The notes under the pieces are model-generated. The model did not search any database, was not told the origin of the DNA, and worked only from the letters and a program-made list of their open reading frames with translations. This document shows, piece by piece, positions 50,328 through 59,844 of a DNA stretch of 64,000 bases. The DNA is from Streptomyces sp. NBC_00443 (GTDB taxonomy: Bacteria; Actinomycetota; Actinomycetes; Streptomycetales; Streptomycetaceae), in the NCBI RefSeq assembly GCF_036014175.1, contig NZ_CP107917.1, positions 7,254,001 to 7,318,000 on the forward strand, read 5' to 3'. Numbering within the stretch: position 1 is the first letter of the stretch; each line of letters opens with the position of its first letter. The translations under genes and the position numbers were made by a program.

Positions 50328-51038
50328 ATGACCGAACCAACGCACGACGAGGACCACGGCGGCGCGCTGGGGGAGCGGCTGAACTGGTTGCGGGCGGCGG
50401 TTCTCGGGGCGAACGACGGCGTCGTCTCGACCGCGGGGCTCGTCGTCGGCGTGGCCGGTGCGACCGACGAGCGTGCGGCCCTGCTCACGGCCGGGCTGGC
50501 CGGGCTGCTCGCCGGGTCGATGTCGATGGCGGCGGGGGAGTACGTCTCGGTCTCCACCCAGCGAGACTCCGAGAAGGCCGCGTTGGCCCAGGAGAAGAGA
50601 GAGCTGCGGGAGCGGCCGGAGGCGGAGCTGGCGGAACTGGCGGAACTGCTGGAACGACGCGGGCTGTCCCGGGAGGTGGCCATGGAGGCGGCGGTCCAGC
50701 TCACGGAACGGGACGCGCTGAAGGCGCACGCGCGCGTGGAGCTCGGCATCGACCCGGACCGGCTGACCAACCCGTGGCACGCGGCGTGGGCGAGCTTCCT
50801 GGCGTTCACGGTCGGGGCGCTGCTGCCGCTGCTGGCGATGGTGCTGCCGCCGGCGGACTGGCGGCTGGCGGTCACCGTCGCCGCCGTCCTGGCCGCCCTC
50901 GCCCTGACCGGCTGGAGCGGCGCGCGCCTGGGTGCCGCCGCCCCGCCCCGCGCGGTGCTGCGCAACATGGCCGGCGGGGCGCTGGCCATGGGGGTCACGT
51001 ATGCGGCCGGGACGCTGCTGGACGTGGCGGGGGTGTAG
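50328..51038 (+). CDS. VIT1/CCC1-family membrane transporter
   Basis: 236 residues with about five helices. LGANDGVVSTAGLVVGVAGA is the first family signature. MAAGEYVSVSTQRDSEKAAL is the second, leading to an acidic cytosolic metal-binding loop (EAELAELAELLERRG). It probably moves Fe(II) or Mn(II). ATG 50328 is preferred to GTG 50307 because the family N-terminus begins near TEPTHDEDH. Confidence 0.94.
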   Translation: MTEPTHDEDHGGALGERLNWLRAAVLGANDGVVSTAGLVVGVAGATDERAALLTAGLAGLLAGSMSMAAGEYVSVSTQRDSEKAALAQEKRELRERPEAELAELAELLERRGLSREVAMEAAVQLTERDALKAHARVELGIDPDRLTNPWHAAWASFLAFTVGALLPLLAMVLPPADWRLAVTVAAVLAALALTGWSGARLGAAAPPRAVLRNMAGGALAMGVTYAAGTLLDVAGV

Positions 51039-51162
51039 CCCGTACGGCTCCCTGCGGGGCTCCCTGCGGCGGCGTACGGCGTGAGAGCCACGCTCGGCTG
51101 CTGCGACGTGGCGCTCTCATCGCGGAGACCCCACCGTCAGACCACCCGCACCGCGGAACCCC

Positions 51163-52170
51163 TTACCAGCGGATCGGCACCGGAAGGGCCGTCAGCAGCC
51201 CCGACACGGCAACCACCACGCCCAGGGCGACGACCTCCGCCCGCGCGGGCGAGCAGGCGGCCAGCGGTTCGGCCGCGCGGCGCAGCCGGATACGCGCCCA
51301 CAAGGCGAGAGCGCCCACGGCCACCATCAGGATCACCTTGGCCAGCAGGACACGCCCGTAGGCCGTCTCGGTCAACTGGTGCAGGACCGTGTCCGGCGGC
51401 ATCCGGCGCAGCGAGCTCCACACCCCTGTCGCCGTGATGGCGGCGAGCAGCACGGCCGCCACGCGCGCGTAGAGGCCCAGCAGGGCCACGCTCGCCTCCC
51501 TGACGCCCCATCCGCGCAGGGTTCGCAGGGCATACAGCAGCCCGCCGACCCAGAGCGTCGCGCAGGTCAGGTGCACCAGCGTCAGACCGGAGCCCAGCAG
51601 GGGGCTGTGCTCGGTCGTGGGGTGCGCGCGCAGCGCCTCGGCGACCACGACCGCGGCCAGCGGCCAGAGCTGGGTGCCGGGCCGGCGTGAGAGGGCGCAC
51701 AGCCCGGCCACGGCGAAGGCGTTGACCTCCAGCAGCGCGAGCTTGCCGTCGCGCGTCGCGTAGAGGCCGCCCACGTCGAGGTCGGCCGGGCTGCTCGGCA
51801 CGAGGTTGCCGGTGGACACGACCGACGCGAGGGCCAGCGCGGCGACGAATCCGGCCGCCGCCGCATAGGGCGCCCAACTGCGGGGCATGGCCGGGGGAGC
51901 GCCGGGCACGGACCGGGCCAGCCGGTTCACGAACAGCTCGCCCACCGCGACGCACAGCGCCGCGAACAGCACCGTGCGCAGCAGTCCGATCCCACCGGTG
52001 CCGGGCGCGGCGGCCTCCCCGGTGCCGTGCAGCGCGGCCGACGGCCCGAGCAGGGGGATCAGCGCCGCCAGCGCGACCAGGACGAGAACGGCCACGGCCC
52101 GGCTGACTCCGGGGCGGGGTCTTGGAGCGCTCCCGTCGGCCACACCGAGGGAAGGTCTTATCAACGTCAC
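51163..52170 (-). CDS. CopD-family copper-related membrane protein
   Basis: 335 residues with about eight hydrophobic segments, among them LVHLTCATLWVGGLLYALR, which has the typical copper-site His. The final WARIRLRRAAEPLAA and the C-terminal helix complete the CopD fold. It is probably a copper importer or transfer protein. GTG 52170 is chosen because the upstream in-frame extension (LCDFCEDLE) is not family-like. No CopC is adjacent. Confidence 0.88.
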   Translation of the reverse strand: MTLIRPSLGVADGSAPRPRPGVSRAVAVLVLVALAALIPLLGPSAALHGTGEAAAPGTGGIGLLRTVLFAALCVAVGELFVNRLARSVPGAPPAMPRSWAPYAAAAGFVAALALASVVSTGNLVPSSPADLDVGGLYATRDGKLALLEVNAFAVAGLCALSRRPGTQLWPLAAVVVAEALRAHPTTEHSPLLGSGLTLVHLTCATLWVGGLLYALRTLRGWGVREASVALLGLYARVAAVLLAAITATGVWSSLRRMPPDTVLHQLTETAYGRVLLAKVILMVAVGALALWARIRLRRAAEPLAACSPARAEVVALGVVVAVSGLLTALPVPIRW

Positions 52171-52270
52171 CTCAAGATCTTCACAAAAATCACATAGTCG
52201 GGCAAGCACCAGAAAACAAGTGGTGGTGCGGCGTTCCGCCCGGGGGTACGGCGCCGGTGGGCTCCGGCGC

Positions 52271-53683
52271 TCAGACCCACCGCGCCGGATCCGCGCCCCA
52301 AGCCCCCGGCGGCCGAGCCCAGTCGACGGGACCGCCCGCGAACGACAGCGGCGACCGGGCGTACCGCAGCTTCCCGAGCGCGCTGTCCCGCTCGGTGAGC
52401 CAGGCGTCGGGCGCGTCGTAGGCCTCCGACGCCTCCGACGCCACGGTCCCCTCGGGGCCGGGCCGGATCCCGGTCGTCAGCCACTTCGCCGTACGCGCCA
52501 ACGACAGCCGTACGCACCGGCCGTACCCCTGCTCCAACTGCTCGGTCAGAGTCCGCAGCACGGCAGCCGCCAGCAGATATCCCGTCCCGTGGTCGAGGGC
52601 CTGTGCGGGCAGCGCCCCGGGTTGCCCGGCCGATCCGCCGGCCATGCCTCCCTCGGTCGCGGCGACCCCGGTGGCGACCTGCACGAGGCTGTCGAACCCG
52701 CGCCGCCCGCCCCATGGCCCGTACGCCCCCCAAGCCGACACCTCCGCCACGACCAGCCCCGGCCGCCGCTCGGCCAGTGCCCGCGCCGACAGCCCGAACC
52801 GGTCCAGGGCGCCCGGCCGGTACCCGGTGACGACGACGTCGGCCGTCGCGAGCAGTTCCTCGAAGGCGCGCCGGTCCGTCGTCAGGTCCAGCGTCGCCGA
52901 GCGCTTTCCGAAGCCCGTGTCCGCTTGCTGGTCGGGGAGTTCGGGCAACTGCGGCGGGTCCACGCGCAGGACGTCGGCGCCTAGCAGCGCGAGGGTGCGG
53001 GTGGCGACCGGTCCGGCGATGACCCGTGTCAGGTCCAGTACGCGTACCCCGGCGGCGGGCAGCAGGGGAGAGCCGTCGAGGGACGGGAGCGCACGCGCGC
53101 GTGCCGTGCCCGACCACTCGTGCTCGACCAGTGGCCGCCGCGCCACCGCGACCGCCTGCTCGTGCGCCGCCCACTCCTCGGGCGTACGCAGCGCCACGGC
53201 CAGCCCGCCGGCCGCGTACACGGCTTCCTCCACCTCGCGCGCGGAACGCTCGGCGAGCGCCGCCCCGACGGCGTCCGGATCCTCCTGTGTCACCCCCAGC
53301 GCGGCCAGCAGCCGGGCCCGGTGGTGCGGATAGTTGGCATGGGTGCGGACCCAGCCGTCCGACGTGCGCCAGAACCGCGACAGCGGGGCGAAGTTGACCG
53401 GTGCGCGCCCGTCGACCAGCAGATGGCGTTCGCTCACGAACGCGGTGGCGATCGCCCCGTCGTCCAGCCGCGCCCCTGGCACCTCGGCGAGCCCGGCCCG
53501 CCGCGCCCCCAACTCGGCGGCGGCCAGCGCGCACGCGCCCACGCACGCGCGCGCCAGCTCCCGTACAGGAAGGCGCGCACGCAACGCGCCTTCCCGCACC
53601 ACCGTCGACAGCCGCGGAAGAAGGGCGGGATCGCCGCCCACCGCGGACCAGGCAGAACTGATCGGAGTGCTGATCGGAGTCAT
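52271..53683 (-). CDS. CaiB/BaiF family III CoA-transferase, duplicated-domain form
   Basis: 470 residues. The central block VRVLDLTRVIAGPVATRTLALLG is the family signature, and KRSATLDLTTD follows. VVTGYRPGALDRFGL and GTGYLLAAAVLRTL mark the interlaced C-terminal part. An N-terminal half resembles a partial CoA-transferase repeat. It would move CoA between acyl groups. ATG 53683 has no SD, and palindromes lie upstream (53686-53698, 53702-53714, 53726-53738). Confidence 0.9.
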   Translation of the reverse strand: MTPISTPISSAWSAVGGDPALLPRLSTVVREGALRARLPVRELARACVGACALAAAELGARRAGLAEVPGARLDDGAIATAFVSERHLLVDGRAPVNFAPLSRFWRTSDGWVRTHANYPHHRARLLAALGVTQEDPDAVGAALAERSAREVEEAVYAAGGLAVALRTPEEWAAHEQAVAVARRPLVEHEWSGTARARALPSLDGSPLLPAAGVRVLDLTRVIAGPVATRTLALLGADVLRVDPPQLPELPDQQADTGFGKRSATLDLTTDRRAFEELLATADVVVTGYRPGALDRFGLSARALAERRPGLVVAEVSAWGAYGPWGGRRGFDSLVQVATGVAATEGGMAGGSAGQPGALPAQALDHGTGYLLAAAVLRTLTEQLEQGYGRCVRLSLARTAKWLTTGIRPGPEGTVASEASEAYDAPDAWLTERDSALGKLRYARSPLSFAGGPVDWARPPGAWGADPARWV

Positions 53684-53685
53684 GG

Positions 53686-53738
53686 CTGCACTATGCAGTA
53701 TTTGACTCAGTCAACGGAGTGGTTTTCGACTCAGTCGA
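53686..53738. promoter_or_regulatory. Palindromic operator candidates at the CoA-transferase start
   Basis: TTGACTCAGTCAA (53702-53714) and TCGACTCAGTCGA (53726-53738) are perfect 13-bp palindromes that share GACTCAGTC, 24 bp centre to centre. CTGCA-CTA-TGCAG (53686-53698) is a third. They fill the 47-bp gap between the subtilase stop and the CoA-transferase ATG. Confidence 0.65.
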
Positions 53739-55260
53739 CGGCGTCCAGCGCGTCGACGATGCCGAACCCGTAGAAGCCGTTGAACCGCTTGCCGCCCTCG
53801 CACACCGCGTCCTGCTTGCCGTCGCCGTCCTGGTCGTACGACTCCGGGCAACCCGGGTTGTCCGCCTGGGCCTTCAGGAGTGCGTGCAACTGGGCTGCGG
53901 TCGCGTGCGGGTACCGGGACTTCAGCAGCGCGGCCACGCCCGCGGCGTGCGGGGAGGCCATCGACGTGCCCTGCAGGAAGCCGTACTTGCCGTCCGGGAG
54001 GGTGGCCAGGATGCGCCCGTTCTTCGACGGGGTGTCCGGGATCTGGTAGAGCCGGTCGCCGCCCGGCGCCGCGATGTCGATGACGCCGTAACCGTACGTG
54101 GAGTAGTACGACTTGACGTTCTGCACGCCCGTCGCGCTGACCGTGACGATCCCCGGCAGCTGCGTCGGAATGTCGAAGCACTCGTGCGGGTCGACGGTGC
54201 GCTCGGCCGGGGTCGAGTCGTCGGGGCTGCTGTCGTCGACGATCGCGTCGGAGGCGAGGTCGTGGTTGGAGTTGCCCGCCGACGCCAGGTTGAGCGTGCC
54301 CTTCTTCTGGGCGTACTGCTGGGCCCTGTTGACCGCGTCGACGATGGCCCGCTGGTCCGGGTCGTCCATGCAGTTGTAGAGCCACGGGTCTACGTAATAG
54401 CTGTTGTTGGTGATCTCGACGCCGTGATCGGCGGCGAACACGAAGGCGCAGACGACGCTTTCGGGGTAGTAGAGGCCGTTGACCGGGTCGCTCACCTGGA
54501 TGGCGGACACCTTGACGCCGGGGGCGACGCCGGCGATGCCGATGCCGTTGCGGGGCGCGGCGATCTCGCCCGCCACATGGGTGCCGTGGACGTCGGTGGT
54601 GGTGTACGGCCGCCACGCGCCGGGGCTGGTGTCCGCCTTGCCGCCCGCGCAGTTCGCGGACTGGCCGGCGGAGAAGTTCGGCGCGAGGTCGGGGTGGGTG
54701 TCGTCGACGCCGTTGTCGATCACGGCGACGGTCACCCGGCGGCTGCCCGGGTTGATCTTCGCCGCCCGGTCGGCGCCGATGGCGCGCAGGTTCCACTGGT
54801 CGGCCTCGAGAGGCTCGTCGGCGCCCGCCGCGGCGCTCTGCGTCCGCGCCGCCTGCTGCTCCGTCATGAGCTGGGCGGGGCCCTCGTCCGTGGTCCCGGC
54901 GGCGGTCAGGGGGGCCGTACGCGAGGCACCCGCCGACTGGACGCCCCGCACCTTGCGCATCACCTTCGCGAAGTCGGGGTTCGCCGAGTGGACGACGATC
55001 ACGCCGATCCTCTCGTACGCGATCACGACCGTTCCGCCGGCCGTGGCGATCGCCTCCCTCACCGACTCGATCGTGCGGCGGTCCTGCCGGGTGTTGACGA
55101 CGTAGGCCAGAGCGGGCGCGTCCGTGACCCGCGCGACGGGCTGCGCGGGCGGTGCGGCCGCGGCCGATGCCGCCGTCGGCAGGAAGCCGAGCGAAGCCGT
55201 CAGGGACAGGGCGAGCGGGACGGCGAGGCCGAGTCGGCGTCTGGACCGCGAATGAGCCAT
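53731..55260 (-). CDS. Secreted S8 serine peptidase (subtilase)
   Basis: 509 residues. The signal peptide ends near AASAAAAP. A propeptide (about 40-150) with the inhibitor-like VVHSANPDFAKVMRKV precedes the catalytic domain. The triad is D182 in VAVIDNGVDDTHPDL, H225 in DVHGTHVAG, and Ser near 443 in LQGTSMASPHAAG. Two Cys pairs suggest extracellular disulfides. ATG 55260 follows a GGAG site. Confidence 0.95.
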   Translation of the reverse strand: MAHSRSRRRLGLAVPLALSLTASLGFLPTAASAAAAPPAQPVARVTDAPALAYVVNTRQDRRTIESVREAIATAGGTVVIAYERIGVIVVHSANPDFAKVMRKVRGVQSAGASRTAPLTAAGTTDEGPAQLMTEQQAARTQSAAAGADEPLEADQWNLRAIGADRAAKINPGSRRVTVAVIDNGVDDTHPDLAPNFSAGQSANCAGGKADTSPGAWRPYTTTDVHGTHVAGEIAAPRNGIGIAGVAPGVKVSAIQVSDPVNGLYYPESVVCAFVFAADHGVEITNNSYYVDPWLYNCMDDPDQRAIVDAVNRAQQYAQKKGTLNLASAGNSNHDLASDAIVDDSSPDDSTPAERTVDPHECFDIPTQLPGIVTVSATGVQNVKSYYSTYGYGVIDIAAPGGDRLYQIPDTPSKNGRILATLPDGKYGFLQGTSMASPHAAGVAALLKSRYPHATAAQLHALLKAQADNPGCPESYDQDGDGKQDAVCEGGKRFNGFYGFGIVDALDAVD

Positions 55261-55647
55261 GGGATCTCCACATCATCCGGAACGAGACCACCCGAGACAC
55301 CGGTTGGCGCTCAGGCAGGTACATGACCAGTGGTGCAGAGGCGAAGCTATCCCCGAACCTGCTGGCCAGCAATCCGACCGAACGACTTCGGAAAGAAGTG
55401 CGGGGAGTTGAACCGGTCCGCGCGTGGCGCCGTGACCTTGGACAGGAGGCGCGAGCACGATCGAGCCCCCCTGTTGGATCACGCGCCGGGGCCCTAACAT
55501 CGCCAGCCGGTTCAAGTGATCCGCGTCATTGCGAGGAACAGAGCCGTCATGCCCGTACCCGACCCGTCCCCCACCCCTGATCCGTCCCCGATTCCCGAAC
55601 CGTCCCCGTCCACCGTCGCAACAGCGCCCGCAACGCGAGGAGACTCC
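55261..55647. other. Divergent spacer between subtilase and DUF485 genes
   Basis: 387 bp with no clear gene. Its right end is open in the DUF485 frame from ATG 55549 and would add a Pro-rich stretch (PDPSPTPDPSPIPEPSPS); a GAGGA site stands 11 nt before that ATG. So the DUF485 protein could start there. The left end must hold the subtilase promoter. No terminator is needed here. Confidence 0.5.
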
Positions 55648-56004
55648 GTGGCCACCGACGCACCGCCCCCCTCGAAAGAGCAACACAAACTCCCTTCCAC
55701 CGAGGAGTTCGTCGAGGTGCACGAGAGCGCGGAGTTCGGTGAACTGCGCCGCTCCTACCGCTCCTTCGCCTTTCCGCTGACCGTCGCCTTCATCGCCTGG
55801 TACCTGCTGTACGTCCTGCTGTCCAACTACGCGGGCGACTTCATGGGCACCAAGCTGTTCGGCAACATCAACGTCGCGTTCGTCCTCGGTATCGCCCAGT
55901 TCGTCACCACGTTCCTCATCGCCTGGTGGTACGCGCGGCACGCAAGCGCCAAGCTCGACCCCAAGGCCGAGGCCATCAAGACCCGTATGGAGGGCGGCGC
56001 ATGA
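55648..56004 (+). CDS. DUF485 membrane protein, partner of acetate symporter
   Basis: 118 residues from GTG 55648. Two helices, FPLTVAFIAWYLLYVLLSNY and VAFVLGIAQFVTTFLIAWWY, hold the DUF485 motif. The ribosome site GAGGAG is 5 nt upstream, which favours this start over ATG 55549. It overlaps the symporter start (ATGA). Such pairs (MctB/MctC, YjcH/ActP) carry short carboxylates. Confidence 0.92.
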   Translation: MATDAPPPSKEQHKLPSTEEFVEVHESAEFGELRRSYRSFAFPLTVAFIAWYLLYVLLSNYAGDFMGTKLFGNINVAFVLGIAQFVTTFLIAWWYARHASAKLDPKAEAIKTRMEGGA

Positions 56005-57629
56005 GCCCCGCGATGACCCATGTGCAGCTCGCCGCCAACGAGGCCAGCGAGCACCGGACGCTGATCATCACCCTGTTCGCGCTCTTCGTGGTCGCGACCC
56101 TTTTCATCACCGTGTGGGCGGGCCGCCAGACCAAGGACGCCGCCGACTTCTACGCGGGCGGACGGTCCTTCAGCGCCTTCCAGAACGGCCTCGCCGTCTC
56201 CGGCGACTACATGTCCGCCGCGTCCTTCCTCGGCATCGCGGGCGCCATCGCCCTCTTCGGCTACGACGGCTTCCTGTACTCCATCGGCTTCCTCGTCGCC
56301 TGGCTGGTCGCGCTGCTCCTGGTGGCCGAGCCGCTCAGGAACTCCGGCCGCTACACGATGGGTGACGTCCTCGCGTACCGCATGCGCCAGCGCCCGGTGC
56401 GTACCGCGGCAGGTACGTCCACGATCGTCGTGTCGATCTTCTACCTGCTGGCCCAGATGGCCGGTGCCGGTGTCCTGGTCTCGCTGCTGCTCGGCATCAC
56501 CTCCGACGCGGGCAAGATCCTCATCGTCGGTCTCGTCGGCGTCCTGATGATCGTGTACGTCTCCATCGGCGGCATGAAGGGCACCACCTGGGTCCAGATG
56601 GTCAAGGCCGTCCTGCTCATCGGTGGCACGATCCTCATTACGTTCCTGGTACTGCTGAAGTTCAACTTCAACATCTCGGACCTGCTGGGCAAGGCCGCCG
56701 AGAACAGCGGCAAGGGCGCCGCCTTCCTGGAGCCCGGCCTTCAGTACGGCGCCACCGGCACCTCCAAGCTGGACTTCATCTCCCTCGGCATCGCCCTGGT
56801 CCTCGGCACCGCGGGCCTGCCGCACATCCTGATCCGCTTCTACACGGTGCCCAACGCAAAGGCCGCCCGTAAGTCCGTGAACTGGGCCATCGGCATCATC
56901 GGCGGCTTCTACCTGATGACCATCGCCCTCGGCTTCGGCGCCGCAGCGCTCATCTCGCAGGACGAGATCATCGCGTCCAACCCAGCCGGAAACACGGCGG
57001 CACCGCTGCTCGCCCTGCATTTGGGCGGCGTCGACTCGGCGTGGGGCGCGATCCTGCTCGCCACCATCTCGGCGGTGGCCTTCGCGACGATCCTCGCGGT
57101 CGTCGCCGGCCTGACGCTGGCCTCGTCCTCGTCGTTCGCCCACGACATCTACGCGAACGTCATCAGGAAGGGCCAGGCCACCGAGAAGGAGGAGGTCCGG
57201 GCCGCCCGTCTCGCCACCATCGGCATCGGCGCGGTCTCCATCCTCCTCGGCGCCCTCGCCCGCGACCTGAACGTCGCCGGCCTGGTCGCCCTGGCCTTCG
57301 CGGTCGCGGCCTCCGCCAACCTGCCGACGATCCTCTACAGCCTGTTCTGGAAGAAGTTCACCACCCAGGGCGCGCTGTGGTCGATCTACGGCGGTCTGAT
57401 CGTCGCCGTCGGCCTGGTGTTGTTCTCGCCCGTCGTCTCCGGCGACCCCAAGGCGATGTTCCCCGACGTCGATTTCGCCTGGTTCCCGCTGAAGAACCCG
57501 GGCATCATCTCCATCCCGTTCGGCTTCCTCATGGGCTGGCTCGGCACGGTCCTGTCCAAGGACGAGCCCGACGCCGGCAAGTACGCGGAGCTGGAGGTCC
57601 GGTCCCTGACCGGCACCGGCGCCCACTAG
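56001..57629 (+). CDS. Sodium:solute symporter, cation/acetate type (ActP/MctC-like)
   Basis: 542 residues and about 13 helices. DFYAGGRSFSAFQNGLAVSG and SGDYMSAASFLGIAGAIALFG near the N-terminus are the SSS/ActP hallmark. The centre has GLPHILIRFYTVPNAKAARK. It imports acetate, pyruvate or propionate by family. ATG 56001 overlaps the DUF485 stop. A hairpin follows at 57655. Confidence 0.95.
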   Translation: MSPAMTHVQLAANEASEHRTLIITLFALFVVATLFITVWAGRQTKDAADFYAGGRSFSAFQNGLAVSGDYMSAASFLGIAGAIALFGYDGFLYSIGFLVAWLVALLLVAEPLRNSGRYTMGDVLAYRMRQRPVRTAAGTSTIVVSIFYLLAQMAGAGVLVSLLLGITSDAGKILIVGLVGVLMIVYVSIGGMKGTTWVQMVKAVLLIGGTILITFLVLLKFNFNISDLLGKAAENSGKGAAFLEPGLQYGATGTSKLDFISLGIALVLGTAGLPHILIRFYTVPNAKAARKSVNWAIGIIGGFYLMTIALGFGAAALISQDEIIASNPAGNTAAPLLALHLGGVDSAWGAILLATISAVAFATILAVVAGLTLASSSSFAHDIYANVIRKGQATEKEEVRAARLATIGIGAVSILLGALARDLNVAGLVALAFAVAASANLPTILYSLFWKKFTTQGALWSIYGGLIVAVGLVLFSPVVSGDPKAMFPDVDFAWFPLKNPGIISIPFGFLMGWLGTVLSKDEPDAGKYAELEVRSLTGTGAH

Positions 57630-57654
57630 CAAGCCCGCTGAGAGCGCCTTCCGA

Positions 57655-57688
57655 GCGGCCGCGTCGTAGATCCCTACGACGCGGCCGC
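57655..57688 (+). terminator. 15-bp perfect hairpin after the symporter gene
   Basis: GCGGCCGCGTCGTAG (57655-57669) pairs with CTACGACGCGGCCGC (57674-57688), loop ATCC. It begins 25 bp after the stop and precedes the moaA promoter region (57689-57788). Confidence 0.8.
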
Positions 57689-57788
57689 GTCGTACGTCGT
57701 GGGATTCGGCCGGTGTCGCTGTCAGTGCGGTCACGTAGGCTCGCATGTGTAGGAAGTTGAATCTGGTCGTGACGAGGAGGGGGCCCAC

Positions 57789-58778
57789 GTGCTCATCGAC
57801 ACCTACGGCCGAGTGGCAACCGACCTGAGGGTTTCGCTGACCGACCGCTGCAACCTGCGGTGCACCTACTGCATGCCCGAGGAGGGTCTGCAGTGGCTGG
57901 CCAAGCCCGACCTGCTCACGGACGACGAGATCGTCCGCCTGATCGACATCGCCGTCACCTCCCTCGGCATCGAGGAAGTCCGCTTCACCGGCGGTGAGCC
58001 CCTGCTGCGCCCCGGACTGGTCGGCATAGTCGAGCGCGTCGCGGCCCTGGAGCCCCGCCCCCAGATGTCGCTGACCACCAACGGCATCGGCCTCAAGCGC
58101 ACCGCGGCCGCCCTGAAGACCGCGGGCCTGGACCGGGTCAACGTCTCCCTGGACACCCTCCGCCCGGACGTCTTCAAGACCCTGACCCGCCGCGACCGCC
58201 ACAAGGACGTCATCGAGGGCCTGCACGCCGCCCGCGAGGAGGGCCTGACCCCGGTCAAGGTCAACTCGGTGCTGATGCCGGGCCTGAACGGGGACGAGGC
58301 CCCCGACCTGCTCGCCTGGGCCGTGGAGCACGACTACGAACTGCGCTTCATCGAGCAGATGCCCCTGGACGCCCAGCACGGCTGGAAGCGCGACGGCATG
58401 ATCACCGCCGGGGACATCCTGACGTCCCTGCGCACCCGCTTCGAGCTGACCCCCGAGGGCGAGGCCAAGCGCGGCTCGGCCCCGGCGGAGCGCTGGCTCG
58501 TCGACGGCGGCCCGCACGTGGTGGGTGTCATCGCCTCCGTCACCCGCCCGTTCTGCTCGGCCTGCGACCGCACCCGCCTGACGGCCGACGGTCAGGTCCG
58601 CACGTGCCTGTTCGCCACGGAGGAGACGGATCTGCGGGCGGCGCTGCGCTCCGACGCGCCCGACGAGGAGATCGCCCGCATCTGGCGGCTGGCGATGTGG
58701 GGCAAGAAGGCGGGAGCGGGCCTGGACGACCCGTCGTTCGTGCAGCCGGACCGGCCGATGTCAGCCATCGGTGGCTGA
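57789..58778 (+). CDS. moaA: GTP 3',8-cyclase
   Basis: A 329-residue radical-SAM enzyme, the first step of molybdenum cofactor synthesis. The SAM cluster is C21-x3-C25-x2-C28 in DRCNLRCTYCMPEEG. The second cluster uses PFCSACDRTRLTADGQVRTC. The GGEPLLRPG block binds SAM. GTG 57789 follows GAGGAGGG. It ends 18 bp inside the convergent small gene. The C-terminal GG motif is present (SAIGG). Confidence 0.97.
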   Translation: MLIDTYGRVATDLRVSLTDRCNLRCTYCMPEEGLQWLAKPDLLTDDEIVRLIDIAVTSLGIEEVRFTGGEPLLRPGLVGIVERVAALEPRPQMSLTTNGIGLKRTAAALKTAGLDRVNVSLDTLRPDVFKTLTRRDRHKDVIEGLHAAREEGLTPVKVNSVLMPGLNGDEAPDLLAWAVEHDYELRFIEQMPLDAQHGWKRDGMITAGDILTSLRTRFELTPEGEAKRGSAPAERWLVDGGPHVVGVIASVTRPFCSACDRTRLTADGQVRTCLFATEETDLRAALRSDAPDEEIARIWRLAMWGKKAGAGLDDPSFVQPDRPMSAIGG

Positions 58779-58988
58779 AGGGACCTCTTCCCACTCAGCA
58801 AGCAGGACCACGTCCTTCAAGAACCCCCGCACCCCGAGGAACTGCGACAGATGCTCGCGGTGCTCCTCACAGGCGAGCCACGTCTTGCGCCGCTCCGGCG
58901 TGTGAATCTTCGGGTTGTTCCACGCCAGCACCCACACGGCGTCGGCACGGCACCCCTTGGCGGAGCAGATCGGGGTCTCGTCACTCAC
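58761..58988 (-). CDS. Small conserved protein with a probable zinc site
   Basis: 75 residues. The C-x3-C-type pair (ICSAKGCRADAV) and a second C/H cluster (LACEEHREHLSQFL) may bind zinc. Trp/aromatic-rich VWVLAWNNPKIH is distinctive. Function unknown. GTG 58988 start. It overlaps the moaA 3' end by 18 bp on the other strand. Confidence 0.8.
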   Translation of the reverse strand: MSDETPICSAKGCRADAVWVLAWNNPKIHTPERRKTWLACEEHREHLSQFLGVRGFLKDVVLLAEWEEVPSATDG

Positions 58989-59020
58989 AGATTCGTCTCA
59001 CAGATTCGCGCACAAAAGGC

Positions 59021-59056
59021 GACGCCGAGCAGCCACGGGGGGAGCTGCCCGGCGTC
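59021..59056 (-). terminator. Hairpin downstream of the DUF3099 gene
   Basis: GACGCCG-AG-CAGC (59021-59033) pairs with GCTG-CC-CGGCGTC (59044-59056). It lies about 145 bp past the minus-strand stop, upstream of the small zinc-site gene. A direct repeat CACAGATTCG is found next to it (58987 and 59000). Confidence 0.5.
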
Positions 59057-59201
59057 GGTCTGTCGCTCCGACGGGGGATGCGGAGCGCCTACGAAGTATG
59101 TCACGGGTAACCCGCCGCCCGGCACCGGAACAACACTATTGATCTGAGCTTTTCCTGAGCTTGGCTTGGACTAGGCTTCCGGAGGGAAAGGGTCCGCGGG
59201 A

Positions 59202-59600
59202 TCACGCCCCGTCGCGGGGTTTGCTCTGTGTCCCTGGCGCGGAGTCGCCCACGACATCTTCCGGGACCGATTCCGTGAAACCGTCATTCGTCTGCGGCGG
59301 CGTGATCATCGGCCGCATCGGCGCTGCCACGAACGTGGACGGCAGACCTGGCGCATTCTCCCGCCCCGCGTTGGCGATCACCACCGCGATGTACGGCAGG
59401 ACCGCGCCGAGCACCAACGCCACGATCGCGACGTGGCGTTCGACGTTCCACAGCGTGGCTGCGAGGATCACCGACAGCGTGCGGATCGACATCGAGATGA
59501 TGTACCGGCGCTGCCGGGCGCGCACATCGTCCTGGAGACCCGCCCGGGCTCCGGTGATCCGGAACACCTCGGTGTTGCCGCTCGTGTGCAGCTTCCGCAT
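59202..59600 (-). CDS. DUF3099 membrane protein
   Basis: 132 residues. EVFRITGARAGLQDDVRARQ leads into two helices (YIISMSIRTLSVILAATLWN, VAIVALVLGAVLPYIAVVIA) and a Pro/Thr-rich tail. ATG 59600 marks the family N-terminus; the frame is open further upstream. No SD is clear. The role is unknown. Confidence 0.85.
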   Translation of the reverse strand: MRKLHTSGNTEVFRITGARAGLQDDVRARQRRYIISMSIRTLSVILAATLWNVERHVAIVALVLGAVLPYIAVVIANAGRENAPGLPSTFVAAPMRPMITPPQTNDGFTESVPEDVVGDSAPGTQSKPRDGA

Positions 59601-59844
59601 CACATTCCACCATCCGCCCGCATCGGACTCTCCCCTGCCCGTACCCGTCCGCCCCCGGTCGGGGTCCCGGGCCAGGACACCCTCCACGGTACGCCTCGCC
59701 TCCGCCGCCTACGAGACCGGGGCACCTGCCACCTGGAGGAACGCCGCCAGCCGTAACGCGTACGGCGGTACCCGGCATGCGGCGTACCAGGGCCGGACCA
59801 AGACTGGGCGTACTGCTCACCCCGAGCCGTACGAGGAGGCAGCC

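Noticed and set aside
55827..58517. An 896-codon open frame on the minus strand
   Set aside because: It runs antisense to the acetate symporter and moaA, both of which are well supported; composition is that of a shadow frame.
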